A stretch of 64,000 bases of DNA from Fulvivirga ulvae (GTDB lineage Bacteria; Bacteroidota; Bacteroidia; Cytophagales; Cyclobacteriaceae). Where the stretch lies: assembly GCF_021389975.1 (NCBI RefSeq), contig NZ_CP089981.1, positions 638,501 through 702,500 on the forward strand, read 5' to 3'. The position numbers and the translations under genes were made by a program. Under the pieces are notes generated by a model. It made no database searches. It saw nothing but the letters and a program-made list of their open reading frames with translations, and had not been told where the DNA came from. The first letter of the stretch is position 1, and each line of letters starts with the position of its first letter. Of the stretch, positions 17,761-26,568 are shown in pieces.

Positions 17761-18843
17761 ATGTATAAAAGAAGATATGACATCGACTGGATCAGGGTGA
17801 TTGCCATTGGTTTATTATTGATTTACCACATTGCAATCGTATTCCAGCCCTGGGGCGTTTTCATAGGCTTTATTCAGAGCCATGAGCCACTTGAATCTAT
17901 CTGGATACCCATGTCTGCTCTGAATGTATGGCGCATTCCGCTGCTGTTTTTTGTTTCAGGCATGGGAGTTTGGTTCGCCCTGCGCAAACGCAACCTGAAG
18001 TCCCTCCTGCTGGAACGCACCAGGCGGATCTTTCTGCCTTTTGTGTTCGGAGTGTTGTGTATTGTACCACTTCACCAGCTATTGTGGCAGGATTATTACC
18101 ATCAGGATCTGGCATGGGTACCTTCACCTGCGCATCTTTGGTTTCTGGGCAACATCTTCATCTATGTACTGCTCTTATCCCCACTATTTGTCTACCTGAG
18201 GGAGAAGGAAAACTCCTGGCTGAAGAGATGGTTAAAGCGGCTGTTCTCCCGTCCCGTGAGTATACTGATCATTGCTGTACCATTTGTATTAGAAACAATA
18301 CTGATCCAGCCCGACCCTTACGAAATGTATGCCGTTACCTGGCATGGGTTCGTCTTTGGTTTTCTTTGCTTTCTTACAGGATTCTGCTGTATGCTGGCAG
18401 GTGAAACGTTCTGGCCAACAGTACTGAGGTGGCGCAAGGCCTACCTGGGGATAGCAATTGCATTATTTCTCATCCGGCTCCTCGTTTTTGAGCTTAAAGG
18501 GCCTGAACTGCTCTTGCCTGTAGAAACCCTGTTCTGGATATTTGGCGTGTTTGGTTTTGGCTACAAACATCTCAACAAACCGAGTGACACGCTGCACTCA
18601 CTAAGCCAGGCCGCTTACCCGGTTTACATCGTGCATATGGTTTGGCTGTACCTTGGCTCTTATTTGATTTTGCCTTTGGAAATGGCTGTGGAGTTGAAAT
18701 TTACATCAGTAATTGTTTTTACAGCCATGGGGTGCTATGTCAATTATGAGGTTATCCGCCGGGTAACTTGGCTCAGGCCTTTATCTGGGTTAAATAAGGG
18801 TAAAGATATCAGTGCAGAAGAAATTAAGGTGGTCAGTTACTGA
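17761..18843 (+). CDS. acyltransferase 3 family membrane protein
   Basis: The 360-residue integral membrane protein has ~10 TM helices. It begins RRYDIDWIRVIAIGLLLIYHIA, the typical family opening with Asp-Trp-x-Arg and a TM1 His (IYHIA). RIPLLFFVSGMGVWFALRKRN and FLPFVFGVLCIVPLHQL follow, and AHLWFLGNIFIYVLLLSPL carries the conserved WFL segment. The C-terminus has PVYIVHMVWLYLG. Members move acyl groups onto sugars or lipids (OpgC, OafA, exopolysaccharide acetylases). It is paired with an ankyrin lipoprotein, an unusual partner that gives no substrate hint. Confidence 0.88.
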   Translation: MYKRRYDIDWIRVIAIGLLLIYHIAIVFQPWGVFIGFIQSHEPLESIWIPMSALNVWRIPLLFFVSGMGVWFALRKRNLKSLLLERTRRIFLPFVFGVLCIVPLHQLLWQDYYHQDLAWVPSPAHLWFLGNIFIYVLLLSPLFVYLREKENSWLKRWLKRLFSRPVSILIIAVPFVLETILIQPDPYEMYAVTWHGFVFGFLCFLTGFCCMLAGETFWPTVLRWRKAYLGIAIALFLIRLLVFELKGPELLLPVETLFWIFGVFGFGYKHLNKPSDTLHSLSQAAYPVYIVHMVWLYLGSYLILPLEMAVELKFTSVIVFTAMGCYVNYEVIRRVTWLRPLSGLNKGKDISAEEIKVVSY

Positions 18844-18852
18844 TCACCTTAA
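18824..18852. terminator. bidirectional hairpin between convergent genes
   Basis: TTAAGGTGGTCAG and CTGATCACCTTAA form a 13-base stem with one mismatch and a 3-base loop, overlapping the acyltransferase stop and just before the stop of the convergent epimerase gene at 18864. Confidence 0.6.
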
Positions 18853-18863
18853 ATAATACTATG

Positions 18864-19730
18864 TTATGATTGAGAAGTAGTTTTAATCTGGTCGTTCAGC
18901 ATTCGCTCAATGTTATACGCCGGTTCATACCCCAGGTCTCTCCTGGCCTTATCTATAACGTAAACTCTGTCTATTGAATCCGGAATTGCCCAATTCATCA
19001 TTTTATAGTAGGTTATCAATTCCGGGATTTTCTTTTCGAGCAGTTTTCCAAGGTTATGCTTTAAATCAAACAAGTCATCTTTCGTAAAAATGCTTTGGGC
19101 TGAAATGTTGAAAATATCAAACTGTAGAAATTCCTTTTCGATTGCCAACTGATGAGCTAAAGCAACATCGCGTACATCCAAACCCCGATACATCCGGTAA
19201 AACAGCCTTCTCTCCATTGATTCATTCCAAAATCTTGAGATTCTTAAGACCGAAGTTTGTAATCCATCTTTACTGAAGAAATCACGACACAATCCTTCGG
19301 CGGCTATTTTGGTAATGTCGTAGATATCACGGGGAATGGTTGGCGTCTCCTCTGTTATCCATACCGCCTCGTTTTCATTGTTCAGGCTTTCACCATATAA
19401 GGAAGTGGTACTCGTGTAGATAAATTTTGTGACTCCATTTGCCCCGGATGCTTCGAGCAGGTTTAAGGTTCCAGAAATATTTGTATCTATAAAATCCTTC
19501 CTGGAATGGGTAGCAACATGTGGGGCATGAAGTGATGCAGTATGTATTATTGCGCTCATGCCATTTGCAATGCGGAACACAAAATCTCTATCTGTCAGAC
19601 TTCCCCTATGATGGGTATGTTCCCCTTCAACCAGATCAACACCAACTACATCATATTTTTCTTTGAGTAAATTTGATATCTGGTTTCCTGAATGCCCTGA
19701 ACTTCCTGTAATTAGAATTTTCTTTTTCAT
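18864..19730 (-). CDS. NAD-dependent epimerase/dehydratase (extended SDR)
   Basis: The 288-residue protein has an N-terminal dinucleotide-binding motif (ILITGSSGHSGNQI). An acidic residue at the end of strand 2 (GVDLVEG) favours NAD(H). The HTASLHAP strand-4 segment, the Ser/Thr of the catalytic triad (FIYTSTTSLYGES) and YDITK for the Tyr-x3-Lys pair follow. The C-terminal third is the substrate-binding part. Extended SDRs of this kind act on nucleotide sugars or small carbonyls. The gene stands alone, convergent with the acyltransferase. Its substrate cannot be inferred. Confidence 0.88.
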   Translation of the reverse strand: MKKKILITGSSGHSGNQISNLLKEKYDVVGVDLVEGEHTHHRGSLTDRDFVFRIANGMSAIIHTASLHAPHVATHSRKDFIDTNISGTLNLLEASGANGVTKFIYTSTTSLYGESLNNENEAVWITEETPTIPRDIYDITKIAAEGLCRDFFSKDGLQTSVLRISRFWNESMERRLFYRMYRGLDVRDVALAHQLAIEKEFLQFDIFNISAQSIFTKDDLFDLKHNLGKLLEKKIPELITYYKMMNWAIPDSIDRVYVIDKARRDLGYEPAYNIERMLNDQIKTTSQS

Positions 19731-19890
19731 TTTTCTGATTATACAGTGTGCAACCGGGTTAATCTAACAGATTTCACCCTGTCTCATAAAGATACACGCA
19801 ACAAAAACACAGTAATCACATTCCAGGAGAAAATTGCCCGGGTTCATCCCTGCCGGGCATCTTCGGGCAACTTCCCGCAATGGCTCATTA

Positions 19891-20820
19891 TCAATTATTT
19901 TTAGACCTGATACTAAATATTGCGCTTAGGGTCAGGCGGTTTCCGGCCTCTATGGTGGCTGTCTTATCTACATTATAGCTTTGTGACACTGGTATCTGGT
20001 ACTGGGCAAGCACATTGAATTTTCCCCGGTATAGCTGTACCCCGGCTGTAGCAAAATACGCATCTCCCCCGGTATTGATCTCATCTATCTTCCCATGCTC
20101 ATGCATAGCCGCCTGCTCATAAAATACACCTCCAAACGGGAGAACTGAAAAAAGAGGTTTTTCTAATGAATAGAACAAATAACCGCTCATGTTAAACTGG
20201 TTACCAAAGCGATAATCATCTTTATTAGCGGTATTCATTTTATACGAAGACTCCAGATTTACACCGATCTTGTTTAAACGGGCAGTATAATTTAATGAAA
20301 CTATGTAATCAACGCTTCCTGAACCTAACTGAAAATTACGATTGATAATTTCTCCCTGATCGTCCTGATCGTACTTGCCCAACGGTAGTTTCAGCCCTCC
20401 TCCTAACAAAAGGACGTGTTTCAGGTTACGGGCCATATTTTCACTGTTGTTAAAAGCATTATAGTACAGCAATATAACCGGGTCACCCATGCCCGAAGCT
20501 TCTACTTTTTGGTGGCTGCCATCCATTTTATTCATCATATAAGGCACTACAGCGTTTATTTGCCATTTAGGGCTAATCGCATATTTGCCCAGTAATTCGA
20601 TACGCTGGTAAGTATCATCGGAAAATTCGTCGTCCAGGTATTCGCTGTTGTATTTTATGGTGGCATTAAAGGCCGCATGACTATAACGCAAGCCTATAAA
20701 GTGACTTTCAAATTGTGGTAATATTCCAAAGTAAAGGCCGCCGAGTTTGCAGCCACACACATCACATGCAGCTACCTGATGCCCGATAGCACATAACAGT
20801 ATTATTAATATTTTTTTCAT
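19891..20820 (-). CDS. outer-membrane beta-barrel protein with CDVCGC motif, MbnP/MbnH-associated
   Basis: The 309-residue protein has a signal peptide (MKKILIILLCAIGHQVAA) followed at once by CDVCGCKLGG (Cys 19, 22, 24), a compact metal-type Cys cluster at the mature N-terminus. The rest is a series of amphipathic strands with alternating aromatic residues (WQINAVVPYMMNKMDG, LLGGGLKLPLGKYD, FNVLAQYQIPVSQSY), ending in FSIRSKN, which suggests an outer-membrane barrel. It is the last gene of a block with a dihaem peroxidase and an MbnP-like protein, only 1 base after the peroxidase. A metal-handling or transport role is likely from context. The CxxCxC plus barrel design appears in this neighbourhood in other Bacteroidota; that is recalled, not searched. 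Confidence 0.75.
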   Translation of the reverse strand: MKKILIILLCAIGHQVAACDVCGCKLGGLYFGILPQFESHFIGLRYSHAAFNATIKYNSEYLDDEFSDDTYQRIELLGKYAISPKWQINAVVPYMMNKMDGSHQKVEASGMGDPVILLYYNAFNNSENMARNLKHVLLLGGGLKLPLGKYDQDDQGEIINRNFQLGSGSVDYIVSLNYTARLNKIGVNLESSYKMNTANKDDYRFGNQFNMSGYLFYSLEKPLFSVLPFGGVFYEQAAMHEHGKIDEINTGGDAYFATAGVQLYRGKFNVLAQYQIPVSQSYNVDKTATIEAGNRLTLSAIFSIRSKNN

Positions 20821-20821
20821 G

Positions 20822-21859
20822 TCAATTATTTTGAAATCGTTTATCTGACCGGAATTCCTGATCTGTTAATGTTTTTAAAAAAGCTATGATCTGCTCTTTC
20901 TCCTGCTCGTTGAGCGAGATTCCTTCGGCAAGCAACGGGTCAAGTGTTGATGACTGTTGAATGCCTTCATCATAATGGTCAAGTACTTCTTGAAGGGTAC
21001 TGAACCGGGCATTATGCATATATGGAGCAGTCAAAGCTACATTACGCAAACTTGGTACACGAAATTTACCGACATCGTCGCTACTCTCTGTAATCAAGCC
21101 TCTTCCTTCATCGGTAAACTCCCCACTTATCCCATTGTTGCGGTAGCTAAAATCAGTAAACAGTTCACCGCTGTGGCAGCTAGTGCATTTGGAATTGAAA
21201 AGCTCAAGCCCTTTCAATTCCGTCTCCGATAAGGATATACCTTCGCCACGAACATATTGATCGTATGGGGAATTGGAAGAAACCATCAGAAGCATAAACT
21301 GCGATAGTGCCTGTAACATGAATGGTGACGTAACCTTGTCTGTACCAAACGCCTCTTTAAACAGACCCGGGTATTCATCATGATCATTTAGCTTCTGTAC
21401 AACGTTGCTCAAAGTCTCCCCCATTTCAAATTCACTTTCAATGGCATTTATAGGCACAAAATCGAGATGGTTAACGCCTCCATCCCAGAAAAAATCAGGA
21501 TAAAATGCCATGTTGGCCAGCGATGGTGCGTTCCTTATTCCCAAACGGTTATCTATACCTACACTCAGCGGATGCTGCTGTGAATCCGCAAATGCCGTGG
21601 ACTGTATGTGGCAGTTGTTACAGGAGATGCTTCCATCTTTTGATAGTATAGGGTCGAAAAAAAGCTTCCTGCCAAGCTCAAACCCCTTTTTGGTAACCTC
21701 ATTGTTATCAAAGGTATATGTTGGCTCGGGAAAGTTTGCAGGTTTCGTAAAGGCATAAGTGTTGTCGGGTGTCATATCCGTGTCTTTTTCGCAGGATACG
21801 AACAGGCATATGCACACCGAGCATATGGCCAGGTGTGCATATTTATTACTTCCAAACAT
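20822..21859 (-). CDS. dihaem cytochrome c peroxidase-like protein (MauG/MbnH family)
   Basis: The 345-residue lipoprotein (CLFVSC lipobox) has two c-type haem sites, SCNNCH (Cys 80-His 84) and KCTSCH (Cys 225-His 229). The first lies in a GSISCNNCHIQSTAFAD context and the second in a GLELFNSKCTSCHSGELFTD context. APYMHNARFSTL supplies the family Met/His region after haem 2. This matches the bacterial peroxidase/MauG fold. Next to an MbnP-like protein it is best read as the MbnH partner, a dihaem enzyme known to oxidise a Trp of MbnP to kynurenine in methanotrophs. One base separates it from the genes on both sides, so it is tightly operonic. Confidence 0.9.
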   Translation of the reverse strand: MFGSNKYAHLAICSVCICLFVSCEKDTDMTPDNTYAFTKPANFPEPTYTFDNNEVTKKGFELGRKLFFDPILSKDGSISCNNCHIQSTAFADSQQHPLSVGIDNRLGIRNAPSLANMAFYPDFFWDGGVNHLDFVPINAIESEFEMGETLSNVVQKLNDHDEYPGLFKEAFGTDKVTSPFMLQALSQFMLLMVSSNSPYDQYVRGEGISLSETELKGLELFNSKCTSCHSGELFTDFSYRNNGISGEFTDEGRGLITESSDDVGKFRVPSLRNVALTAPYMHNARFSTLQEVLDHYDEGIQQSSTLDPLLAEGISLNEQEKEQIIAFLKTLTDQEFRSDKRFQNN

Positions 21860-21860
21860 T

Positions 21861-22715
21861 TTACTGATGGGTATGATCTAATATAAACACATCAGGAATA
21901 ACGTTGGCCAGTGGTTGTCCTGCCTTGGGTGAATGGACAGAGTAGGTAGTTGAAAAATCTATGTCTGCACCATCCAGTACTTTAAGCAGGTCAACGATAA
22001 TGTGAGCATTTGGCTCCAGATTTTCGGCTACCCTGATCTCAGAATCAAAGTCCAGCGTCACGGTCTTTACATTATTGACAAATTTTTGTGACTCGCCGGT
22101 TACAGGCTCTACGTCTTTCCACCCGCCTACATGCAGTGAAAAAGATTTCTCATGGATAACCCACCCATCTCCTTCTACTTTTTCCTGTGCAGAGTTTTCA
22201 GCCGCTCCCTCTATAGCAAATCCAATATAACCGGCATTCCAGTTCCAAAACCAGGCTCCTTCGGCAGGGTCTAACACACCTCCGGCAGCACCTTCCTCTA
22301 CTCCGTCTTCTTCAACTCCAATAATAAAAGTTACCTTGTTATAGGTGCCGGCAGGAACGTTTTCGAGGGTAATGTATTTGGATGATGCCTCATTTTGCAA
22401 CACATGATAGTAGCCTTTTACCTCCGCCGCAGTGATGCTGATTTCGTCTTCATAAAGCTCTCCATTAGGGCCTTCCAATTTGATTTTTCCCACATAATAG
22501 CCAAACAGGGTTAAGTTAAATGCCTCTCCCGAACCAGTAGAGAAAACATAATCCGCAGAACCTGCTTCAGACAGCTGCATCTGCTTGTCTCCCACTCTAT
22601 GATCAAACTCCAGCTGAAAGGTTCCAAAACTCTGAGCATCATCAGAATCGTCGTCATTACAAGCCAATAGTACCAGGGCCATGAGCGTCATGACCAAAAG
22701 ATTATATAATTTCAT
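21861..22715 (-). CDS. MbnP family copper-binding lipoprotein
   Basis: The 284-residue lipoprotein (MALVLLAC) starts with a beta-strand region (FQLEFDHRVGDKQMQLSEAG) and contains YYVGKIKLEGPNG. Its hallmark is DPAEGAWFWNWNAGYIGFAIEG, the Trp-rich loop of the MbnP/TIGR04052 group, followed by FSLHVGGWKDVE and ending IFILDHTHQ-like. The canonical family is a periplasmic metal protein modified by its MbnH partner, the next gene. The His-rich end and the Trp cluster fit a Cu(I) or Cu(II) site. No methanobactin genes are present, so the role is probably general copper acquisition or sensing. Confidence 0.85.
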   Translation of the reverse strand: MKLYNLLVMTLMALVLLACNDDDSDDAQSFGTFQLEFDHRVGDKQMQLSEAGSADYVFSTGSGEAFNLTLFGYYVGKIKLEGPNGELYEDEISITAAEVKGYYHVLQNEASSKYITLENVPAGTYNKVTFIIGVEEDGVEEGAAGGVLDPAEGAWFWNWNAGYIGFAIEGAAENSAQEKVEGDGWVIHEKSFSLHVGGWKDVEPVTGESQKFVNNVKTVTLDFDSEIRVAENLEPNAHIIVDLLKVLDGADIDFSTTYSVHSPKAGQPLANVIPDVFILDHTHQ

Positions 22716-22881
22716 TTTTTGAAAAAGATTTAATTTTTTGATTAATAAAATTCAGGCGGAAAGAATAGCCATAAATAACCTGCGACCAAATGGCCCTATG
22801 CTGCGATTAGCACAGAAAGCAGAAACTATTCTAATCCGTTGCATCACATCTGTCATGAGATGCTTTTTCATCAAAGTTGGA

Positions 22882-23268
22882 TTAAACCTTTTGGGGCGGG
22901 TGAAAGATATCTGCCACAAATGACCTCAAAACATGTGTGTCCTGTTTTGGTATTTGAGCAGCATTGATTTCGACAATTTGCCGGCTATAGTCTTTTTCAA
23001 CAATTTCAACTTTAAAAAAGCTAATAGGCTCAGTACGTGAAGTGTTTTGCTTGTCGTTTTGTTGCTGTTCACTGGCTTTATTCAGCTGCTTCGCCAGATA
23101 ACATTTACCACCACAGACTGTAATGGGCTCGTCTTTTTTAATACAGAGTACCCTGGCAATATACTCCCTGCGAAGTTCGAAGTCCAGGTAAACCAGCGGA
23201 ACCATGAGTGTGCTTCCTAAAACATTTAGGATAAGAAATGAAATAATTATATTCCTTAGCGCTCTCAT
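22882..23268 (-). CDS. Cys-motif membrane-anchored protein of the MbnP/MbnH locus
   Basis: The 128-residue protein has one hydrophobic N-terminal segment (IIISFLILNVLGSTLMVPLVYL), then RREYIARVLCIKKDEPITVCGGKCYLAKQL with Cys 42, 52 and 56. A polar Gln/Glu-rich middle (SEQQQNDKQN) and a C-terminal HPPQKV follow. The Cys arrangement suggests a metal or disulfide site facing the periplasm. It is the first gene of the minus-strand block, 166 bases before the MbnP gene, with a good promoter. It resembles short proteins seen beside copper-uptake genes in Bacteroidota; no name can be given. Confidence 0.65.
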   Translation of the reverse strand: MRALRNIIISFLILNVLGSTLMVPLVYLDFELRREYIARVLCIKKDEPITVCGGKCYLAKQLNKASEQQQNDKQNTSRTEPISFFKVEIVEKDYSRQIVEINAAQIPKQDTHVLRSFVADIFHPPQKV

Positions 23269-23273
23269 GCCTG

Positions 23274-23306
23274 CAAAGTTGTTTCAAAAAAATACATATG
23301 CCAAAA
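23274..23306 (-). promoter_or_regulatory. promoter of the MbnP/MbnH block
   Basis: On the minus strand TTTTG (complement of 23302-23306) and CAACTTTG (complement of 23274-23281) are spaced 20 bases apart, close to the -33 and -7 consensus. The -7 box lies only 5 bases from the ATG at 23268, again a near-leaderless start. Confidence 0.4.
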
Positions 23307-23396
23307 TTATATTGAAAATAACGCTCCGTGTAGCCTCTTGCTTTTGGCTAAAAACCTGAGAAATACGTATATTAGTTGAAATTAACATTTCAGTTT

Positions 23397-23912
23397 ATGA
23401 AAAAGGCGTTTTTATTGACATGGGTAGTATGCGGTATGCTTTTATCTGCCTGCACTGATAGTGAGAATGAAAACACTGATTTCACCGGCCGGCAAGTGAC
23501 CTATAACCTTTTGCAGGCCTCTGACTTCCCTGTTTATGGCACGGTAACCTTCATGGAAAGAGCTGACTTGGGTCTGCAGGTGGAAGTCAAGCTTGAGGGT
23601 ACGGATGGAGAAGCGTATCACCCTGTTCATTTCCACTATGGCGACTTGGGCACCCAGGATGCCGATATTGCCTTCACCCTTAACGACCTTTATGCCGACA
23701 CCGGGAAAAGTAGCACTATGCTTAATGACCTGATTGATAACGGCAAGTTTGGCTATGATGACCTGCTTAAATTCGATGGCAGTGTAAAGATACATTTATC
23801 TGCCACCGGCGAGGGAAAAGACGTTGTTCTTGCTGCAACTAATATTGGTACTGCTTTCTCCAAACAAAACTCTACGGGCCGTCTGAGTATCGCGGTGTGT
23901 AAAAGTAACTAG
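23397..23912 (+). CDS. CHRD/SOD-like lipoprotein
   Basis: The start is the ATG at 23397 (MKKAFLLTWVVCGMLLSAC), giving a lipoprotein signal; a TTG at 23376 is less likely. The ~170-residue product has alternating strands with a central HPVHFHYGDLGTQDADIAFTLNDL segment. This HxHxG pattern is typical of CHRD domains and the related Cu/Zn-SOD-like sheet. The end (LAATNIGTAFSKQNSTGRLSIAVC) has a terminal Cys. It is divergent from the MbnP/MbnH block, and the His-rich loop suggests copper or zinc binding, so a joint role in periplasmic metal handling is a reasonable inference. Confidence 0.55.
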   Translation: MKKAFLLTWVVCGMLLSACTDSENENTDFTGRQVTYNLLQASDFPVYGTVTFMERADLGLQVEVKLEGTDGEAYHPVHFHYGDLGTQDADIAFTLNDLYADTGKSSTMLNDLIDNGKFGYDDLLKFDGSVKIHLSATGEGKDVVLAATNIGTAFSKQNSTGRLSIAVCKSN

Positions 23913-24103
23913 ACGATCTCAAAATAGAAATTTAGTTATAGTACATAAACACCAGTATTGACCGGGTTCGTATAAAGCTGTCAACTTTTAAAAAGAAATC
24001 AAAGCTTAGTTCTCAAGTATTTGTAAATCATAGGTTTCAATGATTAATACGGGTCTTATTCCGTATTTCTAAGCCAAGCAAATCGAGCTTACTTCAGTTT
24101 GAC

Positions 24104-24154
24104 CCCATAAGAATATGGGTAAAATCAAGGCCAAAATACCCAACCTTGGGTATT
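24104..24154. promoter_or_regulatory. two palindromes upstream of the DUF4157 gene
   Basis: CCCATAAGAATATGGG lies at 24104-24119 and AATACCCAACCTTGGGTATT at 24135-24154 (perfect 9-base arms). They lie 60-110 bases before the ATG at 24214, in an otherwise empty 300-base gap. Both share an ACCCA/TGGGT core, as expected of paired operator sites. Confidence 0.5.
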
Positions 24155-24213
24155 GCTATAAATTCCTGTGCGCCCTAATTTTATAATTGCTGATATAAAA
24201 TAAAATTTTAGAT

Positions 24214-25914
24214 ATGAGGGATAACATATTGAGCAATAATCATGGTGAGGGCAGTAGACTCAATAAAAATATGACAAGCCTAGACCGTGATATTTCCAAA
24301 AGTCAACATTCACTTATTAAAAATCACTTTGCTGACTTGCATAGCGATAACAACCAGTTATCGCTGAATACTAAAAATCCTGCTAATGAAACAGGACTTC
24401 CTAATGAACTAAAGGCTGGTATAGAAAATCTCTCAGGCCACTCTCTCGATGACGTAAAGGTAAATTACAATTCCAGCAAACCCGCTCAGTTACAAGCTCA
24501 TGCATATGCCCAAGGCACGGAGATTCATTTAGCTCCTGGACAAGAAAGACATCTTCCACATGAAGCCTGGCATGTCGTACAACAAAAGCAAGGAAGAGTT
24601 AAGCCTACCGTACAGCTGAAAGACACTGTAAATATCAACGACGATACCAGCCTCGAAAAAGAGGCAGATGTAATGGGAAGTAAGGCTTTGCAAATGAATA
24701 TTTTCGACACTATAACTAAACAAACCACAGTAAATCAAAATAATCCTGAACTTAACAATCAAGATAATGTCACTCAAAGGAAATTAATCTTCCATACCCC
24801 AAAAAACACAAAGAAAAACAAAAAACACAATAAAGGATGGAGATCATTTGAAAATACAGTATTCGAATCAGGATCATTAACAGAAGACGAAATAAAAGCT
24901 ATAAACATTAAAATATTACAACAGGCTTGTTCAGATATTCCAACACTTCAAGAGAGGATGGAGGAATCGAACAATAATAGTGTAATCGTTGAAAGAGGGC
25001 TCCATTGCGATCAGCAGGATTCCGAGTCATTGGAGTACACGCCCGAATCAGAACCTCACCTGACAATTAAATTTGTAACCTTGGGTGGAGCAAATAAAGC
25101 TTCATTTCATGTTTTTGCAAAAAAAGTAGAGGATAGTTGGAACTACTCACACGTACAAGCGAACAACGAGGATGCAAAAAAACTTTTGGAAGAAGTTGAT
25201 AATGTACAAGGAGATATGGAGTTGGATGATGATCCTATATCTGAAGGTGAACAAGCCGTTTATTCCAATGGTGTTTTACAACACCCAAATGATAAGAAAT
25301 TACTAGACCAGTTGTGGGTTGAGGGTGATATTGAAGGGCTAATTAATCTTGGCCATTCTTTAATGCAAGAGGGAGATGAGGTTGCTTTGGATTTGGTTGA
25401 AGACATTAAAGTTCTAGTATCCGAGATGCAGGCACAAAGAGAAGCAAATAGCTATTCAGGTAATACCACGCAGTTCAAACAAAACGAACAAACCAACGGG
25501 GGTGCTCAGGTAATCCAACTTGGAAAGAAAGGTAACAAGAAACAAGAAAAACAAAAAGCTGCAGCAAAAAATAAAAGAAGATCTGAACAAAGCAAAGCTG
25601 ACAGAAATGCATTTCGTGCACTGCAATACGAAACAACTTCCAAACAGGACGCACGCTCAAAACAAAAAGCTGCAAGGAAATTCAAAGGCAATCTGGCACA
25701 TGGGTTCGGAGACTCTAATAGTGGAAAACAGGGTAAAACCAAGGCTGGACTGAAGAGTATAAATAAAGAAGTTGCTGAAAAGAAAAAAGCAGACAAGCTG
25801 GCAAAGAGGCAAGCAGCTGCCAAAAAGAAACATCAGGAATGGCTCGACCGTCAGGACAGGGACGATAGAGGTGGTGCCGGTAATGGACATGGGGTGTTGG
25901 TAAGCGATAATTGA
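24214..25914 (+). CDS. DUF4157 domain protein (eCIS effector-type) with long basic tail
   Basis: The 566-residue protein has no signal peptide. The N-terminal DUF4157 region (about 55-155) reads LPNELKAGIENLSGHSLDDVKVNYNSSKPAQLQAHAYAQGTEIHL, followed by LPHEAWHVVQQKQGRVKPTVQ with a metalloprotease-type HEAWH (116-120) and EKEADVMG as third-ligand region. Junction phrases (NVTQRKL, AQVIQLGKKG) separate it from a middle domain (residues ~190-420) with acidic patches. The last ~120 residues are extremely Lys/Arg/Ala-rich and helical (KKQEKQKAAAKNKRR, KKADKLAKRQAAAKKK). DUF4157 marks cargo of extracellular contractile injection systems. No sheath, baseplate or ATPase gene lies in the window. The basic tail could bind nucleic acid. 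Cargo identity is inference. Confidence 0.85.
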   Translation: MRDNILSNNHGEGSRLNKNMTSLDRDISKSQHSLIKNHFADLHSDNNQLSLNTKNPANETGLPNELKAGIENLSGHSLDDVKVNYNSSKPAQLQAHAYAQGTEIHLAPGQERHLPHEAWHVVQQKQGRVKPTVQLKDTVNINDDTSLEKEADVMGSKALQMNIFDTITKQTTVNQNNPELNNQDNVTQRKLIFHTPKNTKKNKKHNKGWRSFENTVFESGSLTEDEIKAINIKILQQACSDIPTLQERMEESNNNSVIVERGLHCDQQDSESLEYTPESEPHLTIKFVTLGGANKASFHVFAKKVEDSWNYSHVQANNEDAKKLLEEVDNVQGDMELDDDPISEGEQAVYSNGVLQHPNDKKLLDQLWVEGDIEGLINLGHSLMQEGDEVALDLVEDIKVLVSEMQAQREANSYSGNTTQFKQNEQTNGGAQVIQLGKKGNKKQEKQKAAAKNKRRSEQSKADRNAFRALQYETTSKQDARSKQKAARKFKGNLAHGFGDSNSGKQGKTKAGLKSINKEVAEKKKADKLAKRQAAAKKKHQEWLDRQDRDDRGGAGNGHGVLVSDN

Positions 25915-26139
25915 CAGTAAAATAATCGCCCATTCTGAATATGCCTCTAACGAGATAAACGCTTTCCTTACCCCTTACAAGAATAGAAATTGATTACTTT
26001 TTTAAAAATCCGGACTATCCGTTTAAACCGTTGTAAGCTCCCACAGATTTTGCTAGATTAGATATTCGCCGGCCCTTGGTAACCTATAGGCTACATGCCA
26101 GGAAACAGGGCAATTACTTAATCACCAAAATGTGAGGGT

Positions 26140-26505
26140 ATGAACAAATCCGAAACACATCATCAGCGTATTGCAAAAATGGCTTTTGCGTCTGTCTATC
26201 CAATGTACCTGGCAAAGGTGGAGAAAAAGGGCCGTACTAGAGATGAACTACATGAAGTCATTCAGTGGTTAACAGGCTTCAACACAAAAAAAATGGAGGA
26301 ACTCATCAAGGAAGGGGTAACTTTTGAAACGTTCTTCCAGCGTGCTGAGCTTAATCCCAATGCGTATCTCATTACCGGTATGATCTGCGGATATCGTGTG
26401 GAGGAAATAGAGAACCCTTTAACACAACAGGTTCGCTATTTAGATAAGCTTGTAGATGAGCTGGCTAAGGGAAGGAAGATGGAGAAGATATTGCGTAGTT
26501 CATAG
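26140..26505 (+). CDS. DUF2200 family protein
   Basis: The 121-residue protein matches the DUF2200 pattern. HHQRIAKMAFASVYPMYLAKVEKKGRTRDELHEVIQWLTGF is followed by a helical middle (KMEELIKEGVTFETFFQRAELNPNAYLITGMICGYRVEEIENPLTQQVRYLDKLVDELAKGRKME). It is small, soluble and all-helical, often found in Gram-negative and Gram-positive genomes without known function. It is followed on the same strand by the arr-like gene with 63 bases between, so co-transcription is possible. The family is recognised with good confidence; no role can be stated. Confidence 0.85.
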   Translation: MNKSETHHQRIAKMAFASVYPMYLAKVEKKGRTRDELHEVIQWLTGFNTKKMEELIKEGVTFETFFQRAELNPNAYLITGMICGYRVEEIENPLTQQVRYLDKLVDELAKGRKMEKILRSS

Positions 26506-26568
26506 CCAAACAAAATCTTGACGGCTTCAACCTAACTGTAAACAACAACTCAAAACCATATAACAACA

